From assembly GCF_014192225.1 (NCBI RefSeq), contig NZ_JACHXS010000018.1, positions 18,983 to 82,982 on the forward strand: a DNA stretch of 64,000 bases, given 5' to 3'. A program made the translations under genes and the position numbers. Source of the DNA: Pseudoduganella umbonata. GTDB lineage: Bacteria; Pseudomonadota; Gammaproteobacteria; Burkholderiales; Burkholderiaceae_D. Below are positions 30,164-37,056 of this stretch, in pieces. Below the pieces are notes generated by a model. It saw only the letters and a program-made list of their open reading frames with translations, ran no database searches and had not been told where the DNA came from. How positions within the stretch are numbered: position 1 is the first letter of the stretch; each line of letters begins with the position of its first letter.

Positions 30164-30179
30164 TGGCACGCCTCTTGCG
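30164..30179 (+). promoter_or_regulatory. Sigma-54 promoter of the aldolase-MFS-desulfinase C operon
   Basis: TGGCAC (30164-30169), five bases, TTGCG (30175-30179); only the last base departs from the core consensus. Transcription should start near 30190, about 63 bases before the chosen ATG. Confidence 0.8.
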
Positions 30180-30252
30180 GAACTGCAGGGAACCGCGCCG
30201 CCGGCGTGGCAATCAATCGTGACAACAGCAGTGACAACGAATGGAGAAGGAC

Positions 30253-30981
30253 ATGGCGGAAGCTGAAGTGGTGGAACAAGCGGCATTGAGCCCGGAAGTA
30301 CTGGCGTTCGCGCAGCAGGTGCGCGACCTGGCGCAGAAGGCCTTCGCGGTGCTGCGCGAAACGGGCAGCCTGACGGCGCAGGGCACCGTGGGCTTCGTCG
30401 AGCGCGTGCCCGGCGAGGACAAGGTGGTGGTGGTCAACGACCCGGGACCGTTCCGCAAGGGCGAAGTCCCGGCATTCGCGGTGGTGGGCCTGGACGGCAC
30501 CACGTACCACGGCAAGGAAGGCGGCGGGAGCCGCTACCTGAAGCTGTTCCGCGAGCATGCGGACGTGACGTCGATCTCGCACGTGCATTCGCCGTCGCTG
30601 GGTGCCTGGGCGCAGACCCACCGCACGCTGCCGATCCGCTACGTGCCCACGCAGCGTTACCAGCTGGTGCGCGAGATCCCCGTGTACATCGACCGCCGCC
30701 AGCCGGAAGTCGATTTCATCCTCGGCGAGATCGCCCGCAACCCGCACGCCAGCGCGATCCTGGAAGCGAACGGCGGTTCCACCGTGTGGGGCCGCCAGGG
30801 CCTGCAGCAACTGGCCGAATTCATCCTGATCCTGGAAGAAGGCGCGAAGATCCAGATCGCCGCCGAGGCGATCGGCGGTTCGCGCGATTTCGGTCCGGGC
30901 GTGCTGCTGCAGCAATGGAAGATGAGCAAGCTGATCGACACGGCGCGCCAGCTGTCGCTGTTGCCGGCCAGCGATCGATAA
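30253..30981 (+). CDS. Class II aldolase/adducin-fold protein with an altered metal site
   Basis: A 242-residue protein of the class II aldolase/adducin family, whose members use a divalent metal held by three histidines to cleave or isomerise sugar phosphates and related hydroxy acids. Here the HxH pair is present (His110, His112 in HVHSPSLGAW). The usual third ligand, in an N-H-G-v motif, is Gly174 (EANGGSTVWG). Metal binding may thus be changed or lost. The ATG at 30253 is preferred over 30241 because GGAGAAGG lies just before it. It is the first gene of a sigma-54 operon with an MFS transporter and a desulfinase-like protein. A role on the carbon skeleton left after desulfurisation is possible but is inference. 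Confidence 0.75.
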   Translation: MAEAEVVEQAALSPEVLAFAQQVRDLAQKAFAVLRETGSLTAQGTVGFVERVPGEDKVVVVNDPGPFRKGEVPAFAVVGLDGTTYHGKEGGGSRYLKLFREHADVTSISHVHSPSLGAWAQTHRTLPIRYVPTQRYQLVREIPVYIDRRQPEVDFILGEIARNPHASAILEANGGSTVWGRQGLQQLAEFILILEEGAKIQIAAEAIGGSRDFGPGVLLQQWKMSKLIDTARQLSLLPASDR

Positions 30982-32223
30982 GTGACGACGGACAGCGCGG
31001 CAGCGCGGACGCGGGATACCGCGCCGCTGCCAACTGCCGGGACGGACGCGCACGAACTGCGCCGCTTCCTGCTGGGCTTCGTGGGCCTGACGCTGCTGTC
31101 CGGCCTGACGATCGGCATGAACAAGGTACTGGGCACGCTGCTCGGCTTGCACCTGCATGTGAGCAACCTGGAGCTGGCCATGATCAGCAGCGCGGAAACG
31201 ATCGCCATGGCGCTCGGCACGCTGCCGGCCGGCCGCCTCCTGGGCCGCGGCGATCCGCGCTTCTGGTATGGCGGCGTGAGCCTGGCGCTGGCCGGGCTGT
31301 TCTGCGTGCTGCCCTGGCTGCCCGGCTGGCAATGGGTGGCCGTGGCGATGTTCGCCGTGGGCCTCTGCATCTCGCTGCGCATCGTGGCGATGAGCACCGT
31401 GTTCCTGAAGCGCCTGCCGGAACTGGGCCAGGGCAAGGCCGGCTGGTACAAGGGCACGCTGACCTTGGGCATCCAGTTCCTCGGGCCGCTGGCGGGTAAT
31501 TACCTGATCGCCCACCTGGGCCTGCACGCCGGTTTCCTGGTATCGGCCGCCGCGTTCGCGCTGCTGGCGGTGCTGGGCTGGCAGGTGCTGCCGGCCGAAC
31601 CGGTGCGCCGCCGGGCGGCTGCCGGCGAAGCGCAGTCCTGGCGGGCACTGTGGCGGATCCCGGCGGTGCGCACCACGTACTGCTTCGAGATCCTGGCCAG
31701 CTTCACCGCTTCGAGCGTGGCCGTGTTCTCGCTGCTGCTGGCGATCCGCGAGCTGCACTGGCCACGCGAGCACGCCGTGTGGCTGATGGCCGTGCAGGGC
31801 CTGTCATTCGTGGTGGTGCTGCTGTTGCTGGGCGGTGCCGTGCTGCGCAGCCCGGCCCGCGACCGCATCTACGGTGCCGCCCACCTGGCCGTGATGCTGG
31901 CGCTGCTGCTGCTGGGCACCGTGCCGACCAGCGCGGCCTATCTCGCGGCGGCAGTGCTGCTGGGGGCGGGGCTGGGCGTCAACAATTTGGTCAATACCGA
32001 CCGGATCGCCCGCGCGCCGGTCGACAAGGCCCGCGTGTCGGCGCACCTGACGCTGTTCGCCATGGGCGGCGGCAGCATCGGCGCGCTGGCCGCGGGCCGG
32101 CTGGCTGACGGCATCGGCCTGCGCAATGTCTTCCTGGCCTGGCTGCTGCCGTGGGCGGCGGCCTGGCTGGTGTTCCATGTATCTCATTTATTCCCTACCA
32201 AACGACAAGGAAAAGCATCATGA
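30982..32223 (+). CDS. MFS transporter of the organosulfur locus
   Basis: A 413-residue major facilitator with about twelve hydrophobic helices. Typical features are GLTIGMNKVLGTLLG in the first helix, the loop RLLGRGDPRFWYGG after helix 2-3, a central basic loop (EPVRRRAAAGEAQSWRALW), and the second-half equivalent GRLADGIGLRN. It begins with a GTG directly after the aldolase stop (TAAGTG) and without its own ribosome site, so it is translationally coupled. Its stop overlaps the desulfinase C start as ATGA. It could import the substrate or export the desulfurised product or sulfite; the sequence does not decide. Confidence 0.85.
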   Translation: MTTDSAAARTRDTAPLPTAGTDAHELRRFLLGFVGLTLLSGLTIGMNKVLGTLLGLHLHVSNLELAMISSAETIAMALGTLPAGRLLGRGDPRFWYGGVSLALAGLFCVLPWLPGWQWVAVAMFAVGLCISLRIVAMSTVFLKRLPELGQGKAGWYKGTLTLGIQFLGPLAGNYLIAHLGLHAGFLVSAAAFALLAVLGWQVLPAEPVRRRAAAGEAQSWRALWRIPAVRTTYCFEILASFTASSVAVFSLLLAIRELHWPREHAVWLMAVQGLSFVVVLLLLGGAVLRSPARDRIYGAAHLAVMLALLLLGTVPTSAAYLAAAVLLGAGLGVNNLVNTDRIARAPVDKARVSAHLTLFAMGGGSIGALAAGRLADGIGLRNVFLAWLLPWAAAWLVFHVSHLFPTKRQGKAS

Positions 32224-33284
32224 CCGACAAGACGAACCAGCAACTCGACACGCTGTGGTACACCCGCTGCCCGGTGCCGACAGGCCTGGGCATCGCCGTC
32301 CAGAAGGGCTGGCTGGAAACGGCCGTGGCCGCGCGCGGCACCACCTTCCGCTCGCTGCGCGAATCGGAAGACCGCGCGGTGCGGGAATCGCATTTCGACC
32401 ATACGCTGCGCGACTCGGTGCGCCATGGCGGCAACATCCCCGCCGTGTGGGCACGCGCGGCGGGGCGCGAGACCCGGCTGCTGGGCCTTTCCTGGTCCGA
32501 CGAGACGCAGCGCATCCTGTCATTGCCCGGCAGCGGCATCCGCACGGTGCGCGACCTGAAGGGCCGCCGCTTCGGCCTGCCGAAGTGGGTCAACGCGCAG
32601 ATCGACTTCGCCCGGGCGCAGGCGCTGCGCGGGCTGGAAAACGCGCTGCGGCTGGAAGGGCTGGAAGTGGCCGACGTGGAACTGGTCGACTACGTGATCG
32701 AGCAGGGCCAGAGCGACGCGCCGGCCGAGCGGGTGGCGGGCACCAACGTGTTCGGCGGCCAGCGCCGCGGCGGCCAGTCGGCCGAACTGACGGCGCTGCT
32801 GCGCGGCGAAGTGGATGCGATCTTCCTGAAGGGTGCCAGCGCCGCGCACATCGCCCAGCTGTTCGGCCTGCACACGGTGATCGATACGGGCGTCCATCCG
32901 GACCCGCTGGTGCGCGCCAACAACGGCACGCCGCGCACGCTGACGGTGGACGCGCACCTGGCCGACGAACACCCGGAAGTGGCGGCGGATATCGTCGAGC
33001 AGGTGTTGCGGGCGGAAGCCTGGGCCCGGGCCAACCCCGACGACACGCGCCGCTTCCTGGCGCGTGAGTCGAACACCAGCGAATACTGGGTCACGGTCGC
33101 GTATGGAGAAGATGCCCATCTGCGGCTCGATACCACGCTGTCGGAACAGAACATTGCCGGCCTGCAGGACTTCGCGGATTTCCTGCTCCGCTGGAATTTC
33201 CTGCCCGCCGCGGTCGACGTGCGCGGCTGGATCGACGCCGGCCCATACCAGGCGGCGCTGGCGCGCCAGCAGAAGGCTGCTTGA
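32220..33284 (+). CDS. DszB-like desulfinase paralogue C, catalytic residues intact
   Basis: A 354-residue cytoplasmic protein (no signal peptide). LDTLWYTRCPVPTG sets Cys17 at the DszB Cys27 position; the residues before it (DTL) are identical to DszB. His58 and Arg68 with RHGGN match His60/Arg70 and RFGG. It has an extra segment near residues 175-190 (GTNVFGGQRRGGQ) that is absent from paralogue B. The ATG at 32220 overlaps the MFS stop as ATGA and has AAGGA about ten bases upstream. I infer sulfinate desulfinase activity. It is clearly diverged from paralogues A and B, so the three are not recent duplicates. Confidence 0.78.
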   Translation: MTDKTNQQLDTLWYTRCPVPTGLGIAVQKGWLETAVAARGTTFRSLRESEDRAVRESHFDHTLRDSVRHGGNIPAVWARAAGRETRLLGLSWSDETQRILSLPGSGIRTVRDLKGRRFGLPKWVNAQIDFARAQALRGLENALRLEGLEVADVELVDYVIEQGQSDAPAERVAGTNVFGGQRRGGQSAELTALLRGEVDAIFLKGASAAHIAQLFGLHTVIDTGVHPDPLVRANNGTPRTLTVDAHLADEHPEVAADIVEQVLRAEAWARANPDDTRRFLARESNTSEYWVTVAYGEDAHLRLDTTLSEQNIAGLQDFADFLLRWNFLPAAVDVRGWIDAGPYQAALARQQKAA

Positions 33285-33311
33285 TGTAAGGTTCCGCCCT
33301 GGGCCGGCCCG

Positions 33312-34568
33312 TTACCCTAGCGTGTCGGCCCAGATATTGGCTGCCCAGTTCTCGGCGTACGCCCCTTCCAGCGCATTCGGCTCTTTCGACAGGCCGCCGG
33401 ATCCCGGCACCACCAGCAGCGTCTTCTTCGCGGCGTCATACGCGTGCACGGAAGCGACGTGGATGACGTCGCGGTCCGACACGAAGCTGTAGCAGGTGTT
33501 GGTCAGCACCGGCGCGGGATTCGGCGCGCGGCCGGCCAGCAGGTCGACCACCGCCGCGGCGCACACCTTGGCGTGCTGGTTCGCCATGTGGGCGGACTTG
33601 GGCATCAGCGGCGCGGTCTGGATCGCGTCTCCGATCACGTGCACGTGCGGCGCCCGCGCCGATTCGAACGTGAGGAAATCGACTTCGCACCAGCGCCCGT
33701 TGACATTGGCCAGGCCGGCAGAGGAAGCGATCGCGCCGGCCCGGTGCGGCGGAATCACGTTCAGCACATCGGCCTTCACTTTCTCGCCCAGTTCGGAGAT
33801 GGCGGTGCGGCCGGCGGCATCGATTTCCACCGTGCGGAAGCCGGGCCGGTAGTCGACGATGCCGCCATAACGCTCTTTCCATATCCTCTTGAACAGGGCG
33901 CTCTTGGAGACCACGTCGTCGTTCGCGTCGAGAAGCAGCACCTTGGCACGCGGCTTGTGACGGCTGAAGTAGTGCGCCACCTGGCAGGCCCGCTCGTAGG
34001 GACCGGGCGGGCAGCGGTATGGCGCGGGCGGCACCGTCAGCGCATACACGCCGCCGTCCGGCATCGCTTCCAGTTGGGCGCGCAGCGCGACGGTCTGCGG
34101 ACCGGCCTTCCACGCATGCAGGATCGGGCCGTCGGCCGTCATGCCAGGCAGTTCGCCGAACAGGAATTCGATGCCGGGAGAAAGGATCAGCCGGTCGTAG
34201 GCCAGCCGGTTGCCGCTGGCCAGCGCCACCGTGCGTTTTCCGGTATCGATGCCGGCCGCGCTGTCCCGCACGATGCGGATTCCGTGGCGGGAAGCCAGCG
34301 CATCGTAGCCGTGGGTCAGGTCGCCGATGGTGCGCGAGCCGCCCAGCACCAGGTTCGACAGCGGGCATGAGATGAATCCCGGATTCGGCTCCACCAGCGT
34401 CACATTTACTTCTCCGCCGCTCCACAGCCGCACGTAGCGCGCCGCGGCCGCGCCGCCATAGCCGCCGCCGATGACGACCACGTGCGGCTTGGCGCGCGAG
34501 CCCACTGCGGCGCAGCCGGCCAGCATCGCTGCCGCGCCGGCCGCCTGCAACAGGTCGCGGCGCTTCAT
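33312..34568 (-). CDS. soxF: Flavocytochrome c sulfide dehydrogenase flavoprotein (FccB/SoxF type)
   Basis: A 418-residue FAD protein of the sulfide:quinone reductase-like group. It has a Tat-like start with lipoprotein-like cysteine (MKRRDLLQAAGAAAMLAGC), the FAD-binding HVVVIGGGYGGAAAARYVR near residue 29, GFISCPLSNLVLGG containing a redox-cysteine candidate, and a late HVIGDAIQTAPLMPKSAHMANQHAKV. TNTCYSFV near the end carries a second cysteine of the family. With the small cytochrome c encoded just upstream it should oxidise sulfide in the periplasm. The ATG overlaps the cytochrome stop (ATGA). It is the last gene of the sox-like operon and converges on desulfinase C with a gap of 27 bases. 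Confidence 0.88.
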   Translation of the reverse strand: MKRRDLLQAAGAAAMLAGCAAVGSRAKPHVVVIGGGYGGAAAARYVRLWSGGEVNVTLVEPNPGFISCPLSNLVLGGSRTIGDLTHGYDALASRHGIRIVRDSAAGIDTGKRTVALASGNRLAYDRLILSPGIEFLFGELPGMTADGPILHAWKAGPQTVALRAQLEAMPDGGVYALTVPPAPYRCPPGPYERACQVAHYFSRHKPRAKVLLLDANDDVVSKSALFKRIWKERYGGIVDYRPGFRTVEIDAAGRTAISELGEKVKADVLNVIPPHRAGAIASSAGLANVNGRWCEVDFLTFESARAPHVHVIGDAIQTAPLMPKSAHMANQHAKVCAAAVVDLLAGRAPNPAPVLTNTCYSFVSDRDVIHVASVHAYDAAKKTLLVVPGSGGLSKEPNALEGAYAENWAANIWADTLG

Positions 34569-34873
34569 GGCCGGTCTCCCTTCTGCGCCGCGAACCAGTC
34601 GGCGATCTGCGCCAGCTGTTCGTCCGTATACCCTTTGGCAAGCTGCGTCATGATCGTGGCGGGGCGGCTGCCATCCTTGAATGCCTTCAGGCTGCCCAGC
34701 AGCGTTTCCTTCGGCTGGCCGGCCAGTGGCGGCAGCGCCGAGCCCGCGATGTTACTGCGCGTGCCATGGCAGGCGGTGCATGTGGCGGCCAGCCGCTCGC
34801 CGGCGCTCACGGGTTCTGCGGCAAGCGCCGGCGCGGACAGCAGTACCGGCATCAACAGCGTCATCATCTTCAT
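34565..34873 (-). CDS. Small monohaem cytochrome c, partner of the flavoprotein (SoxE/FccA-like)
   Basis: A 102-residue periplasmic cytochrome. A signal peptide ends at ...SAPALA (residue 19). One haem site, CTACH (residues 32-36), is followed by PLAGQ and a distal PATIMTQLAKGY supplying the methionine ligand, then the usual DEQLAQIADWFAAQ helix. It is the size of a single haem domain, half of the classical dihaem FccA. It overlaps soxA upstream and the flavoprotein downstream, both as ATGA, which argues for an electron-transfer pair. Confidence 0.85.
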   Translation of the reverse strand: MKMMTLLMPVLLSAPALAAEPVSAGERLAATCTACHGTRSNIAGSALPPLAGQPKETLLGSLKAFKDGSRPATIMTQLAKGYTDEQLAQIADWFAAQKGDRP

Positions 34874-35631
34874 GGACGTACTCCCGGGGATTCCATCGGC
34901 ATGCCTTCCGCGCGCAGGGCCAGCCACGCTTCCAGGTCGACCAGCTCTCGCGCATCGGGCGGCGGCACGGCGGCGCGCACGCCGGTCATGCAATTGCGCA
35001 GCCGCCGCTGCAGGCTGCCCATGCCCTGCCATTCGAGGCGGTAGATCGGGTACGCGTTGGCGTGGCCCTGCGGGATCGTGGCACCGGCCAGCTTGCGGCC
35101 CCAGTTGGCGTCGTGGCACTGGGCACAGGACATGTTCAACTGGCCGATGCGCTGGCCGAACAACTGCCTGCCCCGTTCCGCCGCCGCGCGGGTACCGGCA
35201 TCGCGCGGCGGCGCAACGGGCATGCCGCGCGACTGCAGCGCGATGTACGACTGCAGCGCCAGCAGTTCGTCCGTGTCCGGCTTCGATGCCGGCCTGCCCT
35301 GCTTGCCGACGCGGCATTGCTCGATGCGCTGGCCCAGCGTGATCACGCGGCCGGCACCCTTGTCGAATGCCGGGAAGCGGGCCGCCACGCCGCGCATGCT
35401 TGTCTTCGCATCGCCATGGCACGAGGCACAGCTGTTTTTCGCACCCGCGTTCCAGGCAGCCTCCCCGTTCGCTACCCATAGCATCCCGGGATTCTGCGTG
35501 TCGTCGCGCTGCATCGCACGGGTGGATTCGCCCATGAATTGGGAACCGGACTTGCGCGCATCCTGCGCCGACGCGGCCAGCGCAACGAATGCCAGCGCCA
35601 GGCACGCAAGCGATGCAGGCGATTCCCTCAT
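34870..35631 (-). CDS. soxA: Sulfur oxidation c-type cytochrome SoxA (dihaem)
   Basis: A 253-residue periplasmic protein with signal peptide (ending ...LAASAQ). It has two CxxCH sites: CASCH in the N-terminal half and CAQCH in the C-terminal half. Other family features are QFMGESTRAMQRDDTQNPGM near the start, and CRVGKQGRP and NCMTGVRA carrying the additional conserved cysteines. SoxA with SoxX joins thiosulfate to the cysteine of SoxY. The start at 35631 (ATG, overlapping the soxZ stop as ATGA) is preferred to a longer ORF that would begin inside soxZ. Confidence 0.93.
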   Translation of the reverse strand: MRESPASLACLALAFVALAASAQDARKSGSQFMGESTRAMQRDDTQNPGMLWVANGEAAWNAGAKNSCASCHGDAKTSMRGVAARFPAFDKGAGRVITLGQRIEQCRVGKQGRPASKPDTDELLALQSYIALQSRGMPVAPPRDAGTRAAAERGRQLFGQRIGQLNMSCAQCHDANWGRKLAGATIPQGHANAYPIYRLEWQGMGSLQRRLRNCMTGVRAAVPPPDARELVDLEAWLALRAEGMPMESPGVRP

Positions 35632-35951
35632 GGCGTGACGGTGAGCGCCATGCGCTCCACCTGCGAAAACCCGTTGTCGCCGCTCCACGTGAATTCCAGC
35701 GTGCCGCTCACCGTCGCCACCGTAAAAAACGCGATGTACGGATTGGCGGCAATCGCCGGATGCAGCTCGGCGGCGAACACCTGCTCGCCGTCGTACGTGC
35801 AGGTGAACCGGCGGATGATGTCCTGCGCTACCGCCTTGCCATCGGCGCCCGGCCGATAGCCCGATTCCATCGGATGCGCGACCAGCGCGCGGATCTCGAT
35901 CGCCTCGCCGGCCTTCGCGGTCTTCGGCATGTGGATCAGGGCGCGCGCCAT
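35628..35951 (-). CDS. soxZ: Thiosulfate carrier complex protein SoxZ
   Basis: A 107-residue Sox carrier subunit. Typical text includes the start ARALIHMPKTAKAGEAIEIRALVAHPMESG, here broken into IHMP, KAGE and RALVAHPMESG motifs. It also has the central FAAELHPAIAANPYIAFFT and the end GTLEFTWSGDNGFSQ. It forms a heterodimer with SoxY, which carries the sulfur intermediate. Its ATG overlaps the soxY stop (TAATG). No signal peptide is present; SoxZ is normally exported together with SoxY. Confidence 0.94.
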   Translation of the reverse strand: MARALIHMPKTAKAGEAIEIRALVAHPMESGYRPGADGKAVAQDIIRRFTCTYDGEQVFAAELHPAIAANPYIAFFTVATVSGTLEFTWSGDNGFSQVERMALTVTP

Positions 35952-36400
35952 TACATCGCCTCCCCTTCGATGCAGGCGGCCAGCGTGACGATCACATCCA
36001 CCGTCTGCTGCCAGCAGCTGCCGTCGCTCATCTTCGCCACCGCCACCAGCTTTTGCGACGTGGCCAGGCGGATGCGGGTCGAGACCTGCGCCTTGCCGGC
36101 GCGCGGGCCCAGCGAGAATTTCACCACGTCGGTTTCCGGATTCTTTTCGTTGAAGATGGCGATGCCGGTCACGTGATCCTGGGCAGTCACCGGGCTGTCG
36201 ACGCGGATCGTCACCGGCACCGCATTACCGTTGTCGATCAGCTGGGCGATCTCGAAGGTCACGCGGCCGGCCTGTGGCAATTTGTTGCCGGTATAAGCCG
36301 AGATCGCGGATGCCATCTGCTGCGGCGTGGCGGCAGCCGGGCGCACCAGCGCCAGCAGCGTGCCGGCGGCAAGCAGTTGGCGGCGGCGGCGGTCGGTCAT
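35951..36400 (-). CDS. soxY: Thiosulfate carrier protein SoxY with a non-standard C-terminus
   Basis: A 149-residue protein. It begins with a twin-arginine signal (RRRRQLLAAGTLLALV), fitting Tat export of the SoxYZ dimer. The fold matches SoxY (GNAVPVTIRVDSPVTAQDHV, FNEKNPETDVVKFSLGP). The canonical swinging-arm end, GGCGG with the sulfur-carrying cysteine, is replaced by TLAACIEGEAM: Cys143 is present but lies six residues from the end and lacks the flanking glycines. A second cysteine is Cys129. The change may reduce arm flexibility or alter which enzymes accept it. soxX overlaps the start of this gene by four bases. Confidence 0.9.
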   Translation of the reverse strand: MTDRRRRQLLAAGTLLALVRPAAATPQQMASAISAYTGNKLPQAGRVTFEIAQLIDNGNAVPVTIRVDSPVTAQDHVTGIAIFNEKNPETDVVKFSLGPRAGKAQVSTRIRLATSQKLVAVAKMSDGSCWQQTVDVIVTLAACIEGEAM

Positions 36401-37050
36401 GGCGCATTCCCAGGAAATGTTTCAAAATAATTGGTGTCTGTAAAATAATTGGTGTCTGTCACCGGTTTTTGGGAAATGTTCCAAAAAAACTGGTGTCTGT
36501 CACCGGTTTTGATGTCACCGGTTTTGATGTCACCGGTTTTGATGCCGGGTGCATCCTTCAGCGTGGCCAGGTAGGCTACGACATCCTCGATTTGCTGGGC
36601 GCTCAGGATCGTCCTGCCGGCATGGGCGGGTGCCACGCGCACCAGACCTTCGGTGCGAAAGTACGAGGGCATGATGGTGGCCGGGTTCAGCCGGGCGGAG
36701 TCGGCGATGCGCAGGCGCAGTTGCGGGACGGTCCAGCGCGCGCCGGCGCCGGCCAGGTTCGGCGCCAGGTCGCCCTGGAAGCGTTCCTCGGGGATCGGCG
36801 CCGAGTGGCACAGCAGGCAGAGACCCACATGGCGGTCGGCCACGATGGCGCGGCCGCGCTGCGGGTTGCCTTCCGTGGCGCCGGGCAGCGGCGACGGGAT
36901 GCCATCGGCAGTGGCAACAGACGAGGCACAGGCCAGCACTACCGGGGACAGCCCCCTGGCCAGCGTTACCAGCCACGGGGATGCGGCAATGGTGGCGGGG
37001 TCAGCCCGCTCGGCCACCGCCGCCATGCCGGATCCCTCGCGGCCGGTCAT
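36397..37050 (-). CDS. soxX: Sulfur oxidation cytochrome SoxX with a repeat-derived tail
   Basis: A 217-residue monohaem cytochrome: CLLCH at residues 78-82, methionine-ligand region TIMPSYFRTEG, and the final conserved helix QQIEDVVAYLATLK (residues 152-165). SoxX proteins normally stop soon after this helix. Here about 50 extra residues follow. They begin with three copies of IKTGD and continue with KPVTDTNYFTDTNYFE, translated straight from the tandem repeats at 36431-36545. The stop still overlaps soxY as ATGA. A signal peptide of moderate quality ends near ...ASSVATA (residue 48). A start at Met9 (37026) is possible. Confidence 0.9.
   Translation of the reverse strand: MTGREGSGMAAVAERADPATIAASPWLVTLARGLSPVVLACASSVATADGIPSPLPGATEGNPQRGRAIVADRHVGLCLLCHSAPIPEERFQGDLAPNLAGAGARWTVPQLRLRIADSARLNPATIMPSYFRTEGLVRVAPAHAGRTILSAQQIEDVVAYLATLKDAPGIKTGDIKTGDIKTGDRHQFFWNISQKPVTDTNYFTDTNYFETFPGNAP
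36431..36545. repeat. Short tandem repeats inside the 3' end of soxX
   Basis: Three tandem 15-bp units CACCGGTTTTGATGY (36501-36515, 36516-36530, 36531-36545). Next to them GGTGTCTGT occurs three times (36433, 36451, 36492), twice followed by CACCGGTTTT. GGAAATGTT beside them recurs next to the palindrome at 40584. The 15-bp unit keeps the reading frame open. Confidence 0.85.
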
Positions 37051-37056
37051 GACTGC

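Noticed and set aside
36433..36545. CRISPR array in the soxX repeats
   Set aside because: Units are only 9-15 bp, without spacers of regular length, and lie inside a reading frame.
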